A stretch of DNA of 64,000 bases from Cherax quadricarinatus (GCF_038502225.1 NC_091340.1:29029733-29093732), one strand, 5' to 3'. Positions 1 to 13,455 are shown, counted from the stretch's first letter. The notes: generated by a model from the sequence alone, not told the origin. Numbers and translations: made by a program.

Positions 1-115
1 TTTAATAAGACACCTATGCAGTAATTGGATATATTGTTGAGACGTTTTGATAACCAGTGGCTTTATCATTCCAGTACGGAAAATACTACTGGAAACGTTG
101 ACAGGAAAACAAGTA
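1..115 (-). mobile_element. Degenerate hammerhead-element arm
   Basis: Read on the minus strand, this stretch aligns by eye with the foldback elements at 56340-56391 and 59011-59062. It keeps the stem II block (GCCACTGG), an AACG at the stem III position, and the terminal block ending in a GTGTCTTA-like sequence. The core is broken: the residues around CUGANGA and GAAA are substituted. It is a dead relative, recognised by order and spacing of the blocks rather than by a working fold. Confidence 0.45.
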
Positions 116-127
116 GTTTCAGGGCAT

Positions 128-295
128 CAGTCCCTCAGTCTGGAAGGTGAACAGTCCCTCAGACTGGAAGGTGAACAGTCCCTCAGACTGGAAGGTAAAC
201 AGTCCCTCAGTCTGGAAGGTGAACAGTCCCTCAGTCTGGAAGGTGAACAGTCCCTCAGTCTGGAAGGTGAACAGTCCCTCAGTCTGGAAGGTGAA
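128..295. repeat. 24-bp minisatellite, 7 copies
   Basis: Seven head-to-tail 24-bp units, each starting CAGTCCCTCAGTCTGGAAGG, with only a few substitutions (GTCT/GACT and TGAA/TAAA). Since 24 is a multiple of three, all + frames stay open, so the 121-residue open frame here is an artefact. The unit resembles the internal CAGTCCCTCAGTCTGGAG segment of the foldback elements (for example 22680-22700), so the array probably grew from inside such an element. Confidence 0.9.
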
Positions 296-745
296 CAGTC
301 CACCAGTCAGTTTGTATCTTTATTATGCACATCAATCCCTCCTGTGGGTGGTAGTCAAAATAGTACGAAGGTACATAATGGATCCAGGTACTGGGCCCCA
401 GAGTTTTGGTAACTGAACAAATTAAAGTGGTAATGAACAATTTTCCATGTTTATATATGATCACAGTCGTAATGAGATATTTATACAGACATGAATTAGT
501 TCAGAAAAAAAAATTACAAAAAATATTTCATTATATTTTAACAAGATATGATTGTAAGACAGTTTAAGTGGTTTTGCGTTATTTACAGTAAGCAAAGTCA
601 AGATATTTTTACAAAATGATTGGTAATATGCCACAATGGATAAAATACTTGAATATTTCTTCGTGAGATGTTTCTGAATTTATAAATTTTATCGCATTAG
701 AGCACATAATGATTGTAATAAAGTTGGTAGAATTACCGACAATAT
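296..745. other. No recognisable gene
   Basis: AT-rich unique-looking DNA. I see no coding frame, RNA gene or repeat that I can support. Confidence 0.6.
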
Positions 746-855
746 GTAAAGCAAAAGGACACAAGTGCAACTAATGTGATATTTTATTGTAGCAACGTTT
801 CGCTCTCCAGGAGCTTTATCAAGCCATTAGTTGCACTTGTGTCCTTTTACTTTAC
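746..855 (-). mobile_element. 110-bp TIR element enclosing a hammerhead-like motif
   Basis: Two 31-bp terminal inverted repeats (746-776 and 825-855, one mismatch) enclose 48 bp. The enclosed segment reads as a hammerhead on the minus strand. In the RNA, the TIRs would prolong stem I as a 31-bp helix, so the whole element is one self-contained hairpin. A related but truncated copy lies at 849-930 of the 56-kb region (56849-56930). Confidence 0.75.
786..826 (-). ncRNA. Hammerhead-like ribozyme, U3-A8 subtype
   Basis: On the minus strand the order is: TGGC (stem I 5' strand), core UUGAUAA plus an extra A, GCTC-CTGGA-GAGC (stem II), GAAA, ACGU (stem III), U17, then GCTA (stem I 3' strand, one G-U pair), followed by CAATAAAA. 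Compared with the consensus CUGANGA, C3 is U and G8 is A, which preserves a Watson-Crick 3-8 pair. Seen: the pairing. Known: positions 3 and 8 pair in active hammerheads. Inferred: activity. Confidence 0.6.
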
Positions 856-1164
856 ACATAATGATGCAGGGTGTGACAATTATCCATCTGGCAAAGTTTA
901 CATTTCGTTTGGTCTACATCATCTAGTAGTGGTAATTTAACCTGCCGAAGATATTTGTAAGCCAGTCAGAGCCGGGTGGAAGTGGCATCAAAGAGTCTGC
1001 AAATTCTGTTGAATATACCATAGATGTGTGGCTTCTCCTGTATGACGAGAAAATGGCTAGTGGACTGACTGGTGTCAGTCCCACTGAATAACAAGTCAAT
1101 GAAATTAATTTGAAATTCTTTTCGTATTGGTGTTCTGAAACTGCTAACTGAAAACCCAAGTTAG

Positions 1165-1240
1165 TAATCTACTCCCTGACTCACGAAATCGTAATGACAC
1201 GATTGCAAACAAGCCATACCAAATCCCGCCCGTGGTATGG
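1165..1240 (-). mobile_element. SINE2 end fragment
   Basis: The block with GACTCACGAAATCGTAATG, a CGATTGCAAACAA-like stretch and a CCCGCCCGTGG motif matches the end of the fuller SINE2 copy at 56490-56705. The tRNA-like A and B boxes are not present in this fragment. Confidence 0.5.
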
Positions 1241-2314
1241 TTTAATCTACTCCCTGTTTTCAGTGAACCAAGATTATGCACCTACAGCCTGGCAGAGAGG
1301 TTGGCCATATAAAGCGGCTTCACGTCTTGAACAGGCTTAAAAAGAAGAAAACTCGGAATGACATTGGAGTGTGTAGGTACCAATCTGACATTTTTCTATT
1401 TTCTGTTTACATTCACTAAATGGAGAATGCCTCTTTTTATCTTACTTTATCACATTGGGAACTACTGCCCTAAACTACATGTAAACTATTTGTACATGAA
1501 AAAATACTGTGGGACCAGATTCCAGAGATGAAAACTTTCTTAGAATCTTTCTGAAGTGAGAGATGGGTAAGGTTGTGTAAAATAAACACGGTGAAAAACA
1601 AAGCCGCCAAAACCACAGTAAGATTAAACTCATTTAGTATTAGTGATTCGCTAATCTTCAGTCTATATTTCTCTCGTTAGAAAAATCACAAGATCACTGC
1701 CACTAGTTGCAGGCAGCTCTAAACTTCCCAATAGGGTAGTATGATCTCAGGTTAATGCAGGCGTATAGAGCTCTCAAGTACGGCAATAGGTATGACACAC
1801 GTTCTCTAGATGATATGGTAGTTATATACAAATAATATGCACCTAGGAGACCGTAACATCATTTGTGTATTGTTCCATCCATGGTATTGTGTCATTTTGT
1901 TTTTGATATGGTAGTTCGTGTCCTTGTTACCTACTAGAAACAAGGGCAAGCATTCCTGATGAGCGTGTTCAGTCATATAATAACCAGATAATTGGTTTAA
2001 AGAGCCACTAAATTGTAAATGACTTAAAAATCATAAGGCAGAAGAAAAAACATTATCTGGCTAGGAAAACAGGTATAAAAGAAAGGAACTGTGATTGTAA
2101 GACAGTAAAAGAGGATAGGAAATAGGAGAGAGAGGGACGGCAGGAGCTTAAAAGGGAAAGTCAGCAAGGTACAGCACTTCCAGCATGGCTGTAATATTAC
2201 CATCATAATGTAATGGGGAGGGACCCAAGCTGAACTGTATATACCTGGGAAGAAAGAAGCTGAGAATGTAGCAATATACATTTGTTAAGGAACAGCAGTT
2301 GGAAAATTAGTTAG
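1241..2314. other. No recognisable gene
   Basis: Unique-looking, mildly AT-rich sequence with short open frames only. There is no coding similarity, tandem repeat or inverted repeat that I can support. Confidence 0.6.
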
Positions 2315-2707
<393 letters not shown>

Positions 2708-2769
2708 AGGAATCCTTAACCTGTAAATAGCTGTCAATAAAGCTAGGGATCCTTAACCTTGTCAAACCC

Positions 2770-2984
<215 letters not shown>

Positions 2985-3097
2985 TACACAATACATGACT
3001 GACAATATTCATGGCAGCTCATGAGCTCTGCTGTGGTTCGGAGTTACATCTACTGTGCCAATTCTGGGGGGGGAACGATACCAATTTTTTTTCAACA

Positions 3098-3958
3098 ATG
3101 AGAAATTTCAATTACTCAGATATGGTAAACATGAGGAATTCAAAACTTCATCAGAATATAAAACAAATTCCGGCCACAAAATAGAGCGAAAAACTAACGT
3201 CAAAGACCTGGGAGTGATCATGTCGGAGGATCTCACCTTCAAGGACCATAACATTGTATCAATCGCATCTGCTAGAAAAATGACAGGATGGATAATGAGA
3301 ACCTTCAAAACTAGGGAGGCCAAGCCCATGATGACCCTCTTCAGGTCACTTGTTCTATCTAAGCTGGAATATTGCTGCACACTAACAGCACCTTTCAAGG
3401 CAGGTGAAACTGGTGACCTAGAAAATGAACAGAGAACCTTCACGGCGCGCATAACGGAGATAAAACACCTCAATTACTGGGAGCGCTTGAAGTTCCTGAA
3501 CCTGTACTCCCTGGAACGCAGGCGGGAGAGATACATGATTATATACACCTGGAAAATCCTAGAGGGACTAGTACCAAACTTGCACACGAAAATCACTCAC
3601 TACGAAAGCAAAAGACTTGGCAGACGATGCACCATCCCCCCAATGAAAAGCAGGGGTGTCACTAGCACGTTAAGAGACCATACAATAAGTGTCAGGGGCC
3701 CAAGACTGTTCAACTGCCTCCCAGCATACATAAGGGGGATTACCAACAGACCCCTGGCAGTCTTCAAGCAGGCACTGGACATGCACCTAAAGTCGGTACC
3801 TGACCAGCCGGGCTGTGGCTCGTACGTTGGTTTGCGTGCAGCCAGCAGTAACAGCCTGGTTGATCAGGCCCTGATCCACCATGAGGCCTGGTCGCAGACC
3901 AGGCCGCGGGGGCGTTGACCCCCGAAACTCTCTCCAGGTAAACTCCAGGTAAACCCAA
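3098..3958 (+). pseudogene. LINE-A: 3' half of a jockey/CR1-like RT plus 3' tail
   Basis: An open frame of about 275 residues matches the C-terminal part of a non-LTR retrotransposon RT, downstream of the catalytic YxDD box. It shows the DLGVIMSEDLTFKDH block, then SLVLSKLEYC, RTFTARI, NYWERLKFLNLYSLERRRERY, and the terminal SVRGPRLFNCLP...TNRPLAVFKQALD block. These are the thumb and connection segments that follow the palm in such elements. The frame ends at 3918 in a GC-rich tail containing GGCCTGGTC, CAGACC and a GCGGGGGCGTTGACCCCCG hairpin. The same tail recurs at 33700-33788, 50450-50505, 14811-14876 and 31083-31135. Fingers, palm and endonuclease are missing, so this is a 5'-truncated dead copy. 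The exact clade (jockey or CR1) is not certain. Confidence 0.85.
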
Positions 3959-5933
3959 TTTTCCGCCAAATTCCGACATTTTCCCTATCTTAAATTAATA
4001 ATAACAAAGTTCAATAAGAAAATATTTACTGCACAATAAATATTAAATAACACAGGAAGGTTAAAAAAAATAAAAAAAAATCTGAATTCATATGATCAAA
4101 AAAAAAAAAAATCAAAACTCAGTTACGAATATAAAAGTTACATTAAATATGGAACTGTTAAATTTAAGATTAAAAAAAAAATGGAAAAAGCACTTTATAT
4201 TAATAACTGGAAATTAAAAATTTAAAATTATAGTTATTAAAATTATTAAACAGAATTAATTGACACATTACCATTACATAGGTTTTTTTTTTTTTTTAAG
4301 TTTGGCAGAAACAACTGAATCATTGAAAGAAAAAATCTAATATGCAAAATTAAGAATAAACAATATGTTCATAAATATTATTGGGTAAAATGAATTCGAT
4401 TTATTGAGGTCGTTGAGAGATCCCAGGAAGGTATCCCTGTATTCCATAACCCCAGCCCCTTGCCCCTTAATACACGTGATTGGAATAGTGCAGAGTGCGG
4501 CAGAAGTTGATAATATAGTTAAATATTAGTGTTGAATATTTGAAGGAAATCAGAAACGACATCCACAAGTCATCACATGGAAACTACAATCTAAATTTCT
4601 TCATTCAAATTGTAAATTAGGACATAAGGTCCAAATCCGCTTCAAACCTTTCAAAGAGATCAATATTCTATATTGCAAAAAACATATTAAGCTTAAAGCC
4701 TCTCAGAAGTTGCATTTTCACGCTACGAGCATGGTAAGCTTATGCCCAATTATATGCACCAGGATCTAATGTTTTCTAATTTCTAATTTCATCCACAAAA
4801 GTGAACTGTGATGGAAAAACTGCAAGTAAACACATAAAAACAATCGGTATTAACATAAGAGAAAGATTACGTAAAGTATAATTCAGAAAACAGAGAGACG
4901 TTATGAGGGTAAGATAAATTATCATCGAAACAGGTCTATTACACATCTCTAGCAAGTAACACTAGGAAACTAGCGAGGCACTTCAAGAAAACTAAATTTA
5001 AATAAAGTCAGTGAAGACAATCTAGCCTGGACTAGAGTGTCACATGGCCACAACATCCCAAATTTATTACTAGTACTAAAATATTATCTGTACTATAATA
5101 GTACAAGGAACGAGAGTACAAGTTAACCCTGCCCTTGTCTTAGGGCTGCCCTCGCCATAGGGCTATACACGGCACACAACTTGAAATTAATGCTCACCGT
5201 GCCCCTGCCATAGGGCTGTAAATGGGAAATAAGTTGCACAAACTCTGACACTCCTTCGGGAGCCACTGCCGGGCCATGTAGGACTGCCAGGACCCATCCT
5301 GGCAAACCTACATAAACATGAATAGTACAAGGTGACCGGCACACACAGATGATAAACATTACATAGACAGCTGTAACTCTGCCGGCTTGAGGCTGTCTTT
5401 TCCCAGATCATTATTTCACAAGAAAACGCCTTTGTACCAATTCACGGACTCCCCAGTCACAACAAACGCCTAACAGCAGTTAGGAACTCACTTGTTAACG
5501 GCTGGAACACACATTCTGCAAGAATAATGCTGCTCAAACGAGAAAATTGCATAAGTTGAGCCTTGTGTTTACCACCTCCACGGTCTCCTGTTCCCTCCAG
5601 AATTCTTTGAACTTACGCAAATAACTTATGACGACAGCCTGACTTGGACCATTTAAATGGTCGAAGTCGGACTATGTGCGGATTATCTGTGTAATGTTCC
5701 AGTCACGGTATTGTGCCTTTTAGTTCATCTTCGGACTTAGTAAGCACTCTTTACCCTGTCACTTAAAAACTCCTGACCATAACTCAAGTCCATTTATTAT
5801 CTATTATTAATACCAGCGTTCGTTATTACAATAAATGATAACTCGAGAATATCAACTTAATGCAGAAAAACGAAAAAAATGCATTTTTATTTAAAGCTAA
5901 ACATTGACCCAAAAAACGTGCTGGAACCTCGTG
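3959..5933. other. No recognisable gene; AT-rich
   Basis: About 2 kb without a supported gene. 4040-4360 is very AT-rich with A and T homopolymers. 5130-5230 holds three loose repeats of a CCCTGCC...TAGGGCTG motif. Nothing is coding. Confidence 0.6.
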
Positions 5934-6039
5934 ATCAACAGAACATCAACAGAACATCAACAGAACATCAACAGAACATCAACAGAATATCAAAAGAACA
6001 TCAACAGAACATCAACAGAATATCAAAAGAACATCAACA
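5934..6039. repeat. 11-bp minisatellite
   Basis: About nine tandem copies of AGAACATCAAC, two of them with AGAATATCAAA variants. Confidence 0.9.
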
Positions 6040-6193
6040 AGCGTGACTAGTCATATCTTAATTCATTTTTTCCAGTTAATTTACGCCTTTTACAGTAATA
6101 TGAATATTAGTTTTCGTTTTCTGGTATCCACGTTTATATTAATTTTTACCTTAGGGTTGTAGAGATTCATAAATAATTTTAATAATAACCCCA

Positions 6194-6219
6194 GTAATAA
6201 TAATAATAATAATAATAAT

Positions 6220-6284
<65 letters not shown>
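6194..6284. repeat. (AAT)n microsatellite
   Basis: Nearly pure AAT trinucleotide array with one ATT interruption near 6220. Confidence 0.97.
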
Positions 6285-6285
<1 letters not shown>

Positions 6286-6557
6286 TTCTGAAGGTTTCCA
6301 CTAAGAAAATTTATACACCACTTGTGACAAATTTAATTAGGGGGGGTTGAGTAGCTATATTACACGCCTCTCTGGTCCGGGAAAATAAATTTCTCGGTAA
6401 AAGCTTCAGAAATAATATAATCTCGTTAGCTGCTCGAAGATTAATATATTAGAGAATACCTACACCCTCGCTACTGAGGCATTATTAGACATCTCAGGAC
6501 ATTCTTATTGCTACACGGACTACACCTGACAGATATTTAAATATTCCTACATATAGT

Positions 6558-7442
6558 ATTTTCCGGCATATAAGGCGCATGTGCATATAAGTCATATAAA
6601 ACGAAGTGTCTAAGCAGTTATCATGACTTGGGAAAACGTAATGACATGATCGCAAACTACGATATGGGTGAGGAATGAACTCGCGGTAAGCGAGTTGTAA
6701 ATCTCTAGGCCAGTGCGTTAACCACTGGGTCAGCCGGCTACATTAGGATTCATTCAACAACGGGACCCGTTCTAACCTTCCTATGATGTATAAATACACC
6801 AAGATGGATGAATCTTATTATAGCCAGCTGGCCTAGAGCTTTATGATTCACTTGCCCCAAGTTCAAGAGCAACCCATATAGTGGTTTGTTTCTAAGCAGT
6901 TGCATCGTTAGCAAATGTGGCATGCAAAGAGTACGTAACCTTTATTCGGCGCATGTACACACCTTCATTGAAAGGCTATCTCCCCCAACCAGCGAACCAG
7001 GTACTAAGGGTTAACGATGGGTCCCCGTCGTTCAATCAGTACCCAGGTTCCAGCCAATGAGAAGATGGTTTTGGCAATCGCAGAGGTGTTGTGGGTACCA
7101 CACACCTGTCTGCTCTTGTCATTCCCATTCTAGAGCTGGTTGAAGCACGGTCTGCTCTCTAGTGGTTTCTATTCTGCCTTGCTTACCGTGGAGTGCACTA
7201 ATACCTATCACTGTACATAGTGTATATAGTGTACATAATTCTGTTCTTACTTGGTGAAGGATAATATAAATCAAAGGTTTTCTGCTGTGTTTATTTTGCT
7301 CCCTTTACACCCAGGATAACAGGCCTTTGGGACTAAAGCATAACGCGAAGCCTACCCTTGATCTTAGACCTTGAGCATTTAAGACCCAGGCTGATTTTCC
7401 AAGAGTTTCCGTAGAAAAAAGGCGCGCCTTATATGCCGGTAA
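6558..7442. mobile_element. DNA transposon remnant with TIRs
   Basis: Left end 6558-6585 contains TTCCGGCATATAAGGCGCA. Right end 7420-7442 contains its inverse, GCGCGCCTTATATGCCGG. The roughly 885 bp between them has no transposase frame, so this is a non-autonomous element or an internally deleted copy. SINE2 sequences lie inside it (6625-6855). Superfamily not assigned; the outer TIR boundaries and target-site duplication are not resolved. Confidence 0.65.
6625..6855 (-). mobile_element. SINE2, two partial copies in inverted order
   Basis: 6625-6790 (minus strand) has a tRNA-like A box, TGACCCAGTGG, and a degenerate B box, GAGTTCATTCC. The flanks match 56490-56705. 6803-6855 repeats part of the same unit on the plus strand (AATCTTATTATAGCCAGCTGG). 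It lies inside the TIR element and so arrived later. Confidence 0.6.
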
Positions 7443-7837
7443 ACATGGTAAATAATATCTCCCATTGGTAAGTGTTCCATCTACAACTCCTCCTGTTTGC
7501 CCCATAGAGAACCCAGACAACCAAGACCTGAGATGGAGTCCTTCAGGAAGCAGAGACACATCTTTTCCTGATACATCCTTCATACACATCGTTCACCATC
7601 ATTCAAACGAAAGGTAAAGAAATACACTATATTCGGGTGAGCAACTTGTCTAATCATTTTTCCCTTTATTACTAACTGCCCTCTTTTTCTCGGAAGGAGT
7701 TAATGTTATAACGTTATATAGCCTGCTCCTGGGTATAAGGAATCACGTGACAATGTTTTGCTTCACTGGCTTTTATCAGTACTGAGTTACAGAAATACTA
7801 ACCGAAAAACGAACAAACTTTCACCAGGCACAGCTAA

Positions 7838-8068
<231 letters not shown>

Positions 8069-8070
8069 GA

Positions 8071-10146
8071 TGGGCTAATGAGAGCATAGGCAATGGGGTC
8101 GAAGAGGTATGGGGTAGGTTTAAAAATGTAGTGTTAGAGTGTTCAGCAGAAGTTTGTGGTTACAGGAAAGTGGGTGCAGGAGGGAAGAGGAGCGATTGGT
8201 GGAATGATGATGTAAAGAGAGTAGTAAGGGAGAAAAAGTTAGCATATGAGAAGTTTTTACAAAGTAGAAGTGATGCAAGGAGGGAAGAGTATATGGAGAA
8301 AAAGAGAGAGGTTAAGAGAGTGGTGAAGCAATGTAAAAAGAGAGCAAATGAGAGAGTGGGTGAGATGTTATCAACAAATTTTGTTGAAAATAAGAAAAAG
8401 TTTTGGAGTGAGATTAACAAGTTAAGAAAGCCTAGAGAACAAATGGATTTGTCAGTTAAAAATAGGAGAGGAGAGTTATTAAATGGAGAGTTAGAGGTAT
8501 TGGGAAGATGGAGGGAATATTTTGAGGAATTGTTAAATGTTGATGAAGATAGGGAAGCTGTGATTTCGTGTATAGGGCAAGGAGGAATAACATCTTGTAG
8601 GAGTGAGGAAGAGCCAGTTGTGAGTGTGGGGGAAGTTCGTGAGGCAGTAGGTAAAATGAAAGGGGGTAAGGCAGCCGGGATTGATGGGATAAAGATAGAA
8701 ATGTTAAAAGCAGGTGGGGATATAGTTTTGGAGTGGTTGGTGCAATTGTTTAATAAATGTATGGAAGAGGGTAAGGTACCTAGGGATTGGCAGAGAGCAT
8801 GCATAGTTCCTTTGTATAAAGGCAAAGGGGATAAAAGAGAGTGCAAAAATTATAGGGGGATAAGTCTGTTGAGTGTACCTGGTAAAGTGTATGGTAGAGT
8901 TATAATTGAAAGAATTAAGAGTAAGACGGAGAATAGGATAGCAGATGAACAAGGAGGCTTTAGGAAAGGTAGGGGGTGTGTGGACCAGGTGTTTACAGTG
9001 AAACATATAAGTGAACAGTATTTAGATAAGGCTAAAGAGGTCTTTGTGGCATTTATGGATTTGGAAAAGGCGTATGACAGGGTGGATAGGGGGGCAATGT
9101 GGCAGATGTTGCAAGTGTATGGTGTAGGAGGTAGGTTACTGAAAGCAGTGAAGAGTTTTTACGAGGATAGTGAGGCTCAAGTTAGAGTATGTAGGAAAGA
9201 GGGAAATTTTTTCCCAGTAAAAGTAGGCCTTAGACAAGGATGTGTGATGTCACCGTGGTTGTTTAATATATTTATAGATGGGGTTGTAAGAGAAGTAAAT
9301 GCGAGGGTCTTGGCAAGAGGCGTGGAGTTAAAAGATAAAGAATCACACACAAAGTGGGAGTTGTCACAGCTGCTCTTTGCTGATGACACTGTGCTCTTGG
9401 GAGATTCTGAAGAGAAGTTGCAGAGATTGGTGGATGAATTTGGTAGGGTGTGCAAAAGAAGAAAATTAAAGGTGAATACAGGAAAGAGTAAGGTTATGAG
9501 GATAACAAAAAGATTAGGTGATGAAAGATTGAATATCAGATTGGAGGGAGAGAGTATGGAGGAGGTGAACGTATTCAGATATTTGGGAGTGGACGTGTCA
9601 GCGGATGGGTCTATGAAAGATGAGGTGAATCATAGAATTGATGAGGGAAAAAGAGTGAGTGGTGCACTTAGGAGTCTGTGGAGACAAAGAACTTTGTCCT
9701 TGGAGGCAAAGAGGGGAATGTATGAGAGTATAGTTTTACCAACGCTCTTATATGGGTGTGAAGCGTGGGTGATGAATGTTGCAGCGAGGAGAAGGCTGGA
9801 GGCAGTGGAGATGTCATGTCTGAGGGCAATGTGTGGTGTGAATATAATGCAGAGAATTCGTAGTTTGGAAGTTAGGAGGAGGTGCGGGATTACCAAAACT
9901 GTTGTCCAGAGGGCTGAGGAAGGGTTGTTGAGGTGGTTCGGACATGTAGAGAGAATGGAGCGAAACAGAATGACTTCAAGAGTGTATCAGTCTGTAGTGG
10001 AAGGAAGGCGGGGTAGGGGTCGGCCTAGGAAGGGTTGGAGGGAGGGGGTAAAGGAGGTTTTGTGTGCGAGGGGCTTGGACTTCCAGCAGGCATGCGTGAG
10101 CGTGTTTGATAGGAGTGAATGGAGACAAATGGTTTTTAATACTTGA
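8071..10146 (+). CDS. RTE-like LINE reverse transcriptase, 5'-truncated
   Basis: The frame is open from the (TA)n junction at 8071. The first ATG is at 8131 and the protein from there has 671 residues. Residue numbers count from that ATG. The palm has motif [13 protein letters not shown] (D310), motif [13 protein letters not shown] (from L367) and the catalytic FADD box (D418, D419), so the two-metal triad is intact. A region starting [16 protein letters not shown] lies upstream and corresponds to the linker after the endonuclease. Downstream are [20 protein letters not shown] and a C-terminal [15 protein letters not shown] block ending near EWRQMV, a layout typical of RTE-type elements. The apurinic endonuclease is absent; the (TA)n array sits where it should begin. 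The copy at 31989-33224 is nearly identical. It differs in a T run after EWR-MV (10132-10138), which moves the stop codon. The RT could be made but could not nick DNA. Confidence 0.85.
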   Translation, partial: WANESIGNGVEEVWGRFKNVVLECSAEVCGYRKVGAGGKRSDWWNDDVKRVVREKKLAYEKFLQSRSDARREEYMEKKREVKRVVKQCKKRANERVGEMLSTNFVENKKKFWSEINKLRKPREQMDLSVKNRRGELLNGELEVLGRWREYFEELLNVDEDREAVISCIGQGGITSCRSEEEPVVSVGEVREAVGKMKGGKAAGIDGIKIEMLKAGGDIVLEWLVQLFNKCMEEGKVPRDWQRACIVPLYKGKGDKRECKNYRGISLLSVPGKVYGRVIIERIKSKTENRIADEQGGFRKGRGCVDQVFTVKHISEQYLDKAKEVFVAFMDLEKAYDRVDRGAMWQMLQVYGVGGRLLKAVKSFYEDSEAQVRVCRKEGNFFPVKVGLRQGCVMSPWLFNIFIDGVVREVNARVLARGVELKDKESHTKWELSQLLFADDTVLLGDSEEKLQRLVDEFGRVCKRRKLKVNTGKSKVMRITKRLGDERLNIRLEGESMEEVNVFRYLGVDVSADGSMKDEVNHRIDEGKRVSGALRSLWRQRTLSLEAKRGMYESIVLPTLLYGCEAWVMNVAARRRLEAVEMSCLRAMCGVNIMQRIRSLEVRRRCGITKTVVQRAEEGLLRWFGHVERMERNRMTSRVYQSVVEGRRGRGRPRKGWREGVKEVLCARGLDFQQACVSVFDRSEWRQMVFNT

Positions 10147-10399
10147 CGTGCTGTTGGAGTGTGAGCAAAGTAACATTTATGAAGGGATTCAGGGAAACCG
10201 GCAGGCCGGACTTGAGTCCTGGAGATGGGAAGTACAGTGCCTGCACTCTGAAGGAGGGGTGTTAATGTTGCAGTTTAAAAACTGTAGTGTAAAGCACCCT
10301 TCTGGCAAGACAGTGATGGAGTGAATGATGGTGAAAGTTTTTCTTTTTCGGGCCACCCTGCCTTGGTGGGAATCGGCCGGTGTGATAATAAAAAAAAAA

Positions 10400-10402
<3 letters not shown>
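10147..10402 (+). mobile_element. RTE 3' untranslated region
   Basis: Shared nearly base for base with 33110-33361 and, in decayed form, with 37357-37505. It contains the signature GGGCCACCCTGCCTTGGTGG and ends with GTGATAATAAAAA, an A-rich tail that passes into a second (TA)n run at 10403-10439. The same signature in reverse marks the related end at 21545-21900. Confidence 0.85.
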
Positions 10403-11346
<944 letters not shown>

Positions 11347-11355
11347 GACATATAC

Positions 11356-11446
<91 letters not shown>
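11347..11446. repeat. (TA)n between MITE units 2 and 3
   Basis: About 50 TA repeats, with ACATATT interruptions at the left edge. Confidence 0.95.
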
Positions 11447-11451
<5 letters not shown>

Positions 11452-11833
11452 GTGCCGAATATGTAAACCTGGTCAGTTAGCAAGAACTCATTTAAAATTA
11501 AGTCCTTTCTAAAGATTTTTCTTATACGTTTAAAGATATATTTTTTTCATTAATGTTAATGTAAAAATTTTTAATTTTGCTCCAAAAGAATCTTAGAAAA
11601 CTTACCTAACCTTATCATAAGAAGAACAATTTATTTTAGCCTAACCCAACTAAATATATTTTAAATACGTTTACAAAAATTTAGTACTAAACAAACACAA
11701 TGAAATATATTTTTTTCGTTAAGTTCAGAATGATTTTGGTGAAATTATTGCATACACAAATTTTCACTTGTCCTATATGGCAAGATGAACGTTGCTATTT
11801 AAGCCAATATGGCAAGTTCTGCCTATTCGGCAC

Positions 11834-11838
<5 letters not shown>
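11447..11838. mobile_element. MITE unit 3 of 3
   Basis: Third tandem copy in the same orientation, again ending TATTCGGCACGACA. It is followed by a (TA)n run at 11839-11918. Confidence 0.85.

Positions 11839-11918
<80 letters not shown>
11839..11918. repeat. (TA)n after MITE unit 3
   Basis: About 40 TA repeats continuing directly from the right TIR. Confidence 0.95.
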
Positions 11919-11921
<3 letters not shown>

Positions 11922-13332
11922 CATCAGTATATGGAATTATTAATTCTATCAGTTGTGTGACGCATCTGACGTCTGTTCAGGTGGGTCGATGTACATCAAG
12001 TGAATTTCGCTGAAAAGCGTGATTTTTTGAGGGCAGAGAAAAATGGATATCCCGACCACTTCCACGAGGATAACTTGCTATTGACATATACGTGACCCTC
12101 CAGCCACGGTGTAGTCCTGTGTTCCTCCATTCAAAGCTTTTTTTTTATTTTACACCCATGCACATGCACGCACGCCCACGCCCACACATACATATATACA
12201 TATACATAAACACATACACATAACATGGAATCCTCACTCTGTTGAGCATATTACGAAACGAATGAATAATGTGAATGAACATTGGGGAGAGACCAAACAA
12301 ATATGTCATTATAGGATAGGAGAATCAGGAGAGACATGATAACTATTTGCATACTTCTCAGAGAACTCGCTAGGGAGGACAGGAGATCAACTGCCTGAGA
12401 GAAGAGAAGCAACTGTGATGTGGAAGCTTGTGCCAAAACCTGAAGACAAAGATTAATCACAGGATATCAGGAAGCATTCATTCTGCCTCAGAATTGTCAC
12501 GAAATAGAATGAACTTGAAGCAAAATTGTTAAAAGGCTTTCTTTTCTGTTTCTGTTTGGTTAAATTGTACTTTGAGTAGTATAGTCATATTAACGGCAAA
12601 AGCTTGTGATTCATGACGGAAAACAGTGGCAAATGCGATTTAGTCAATGACAACACCTGTACGACCTTTTAAAAGTAAATAATTGTGCTGGTTAAGCAGG
12701 TCTTACACGTGTCAGGTACATGTGTTTGACGGCTCGGTAACTTAAAAAAATATCATTCAAATTTTAATAATAATTATCCTAAGTAACTAGAATATGTATA
12801 TAAATTATAACACTATTGCACACATGCATGATTATAAATGAATTAATATGAATTCACATACTCGTCTGCAGTTTAAGAGCAAGTGTCTGGTGCACCTCTG
12901 TTACGAAGACAGGTACAAACAAAAGACTTCTGTTACGAAAACGGGTACAAACGAAAGGCCTGTGGTACCTGGCCGTAAATTAAGTCACCAGCTATGGAAA
13001 GAACCACGAGTAATACTGACGAAGACAAACAAAAGGATAGTTTTCCGAGTGTCTATATATTCCTACCACCAACATTTATAATGAATACTGAGTGCAATAG
13101 TGTTGGCAGATACCAGACAACTGAGACTTATAATAAGTGAAAGTAAAGGGAGTTTGCTTACAACTAAAGGCTTATAACTCATACAGTGGAGACCAGCATG
13201 TGCACTCAGCAGCAACGATGGGGGACTGAGTCCAGACGTGGGGGATTAGGTATCACGTCAAATAGTCTGGACTCGACCCACCCCCTTCCACCCTGATTGG
13301 TTAACAGTTTATTTAGGTTTAGATACACATAA
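11919..13332. other. No recognisable gene
   Basis: A short CACATACATATA-like stretch (12185-12225) is the only low-complexity feature. I see no supported coding region. Confidence 0.6.
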
Positions 13333-13455
13333 GCAAAACAATCCCTGTGAAAAAATACTGAAGTTCCAAGCGCCCTCGTGATTTCTTACATTATCAAGTA
13401 CCTGATTATGTGAGAAATGACGAAAATGCTTGGAACTTCGCAGAGGTTGTTTTGC
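13333..13455. repeat. Imperfect foldback, about 120 bp
   Basis: Nested complementary blocks: GCAAAACAA (13333) with TTGTTTTGC (13447), AAGTTCCAAGC (13361) with GCTTGGAACTT (13428), and ATTTCTTACAT (13381) with ATGTGAGAAAT (13409). Together they make a long interrupted hairpin, typical of a small non-autonomous element. Confidence 0.8.

Noticed and set aside
128..295. CRISPR-like array
   Set aside because: Units are contiguous with no unique spacers and the DNA is eukaryotic.
8160..8846. 228-residue minus-strand frame opposite the RTE RT
   Set aside because: Antisense shadow of a purine-rich coding strand; no motif of its own.
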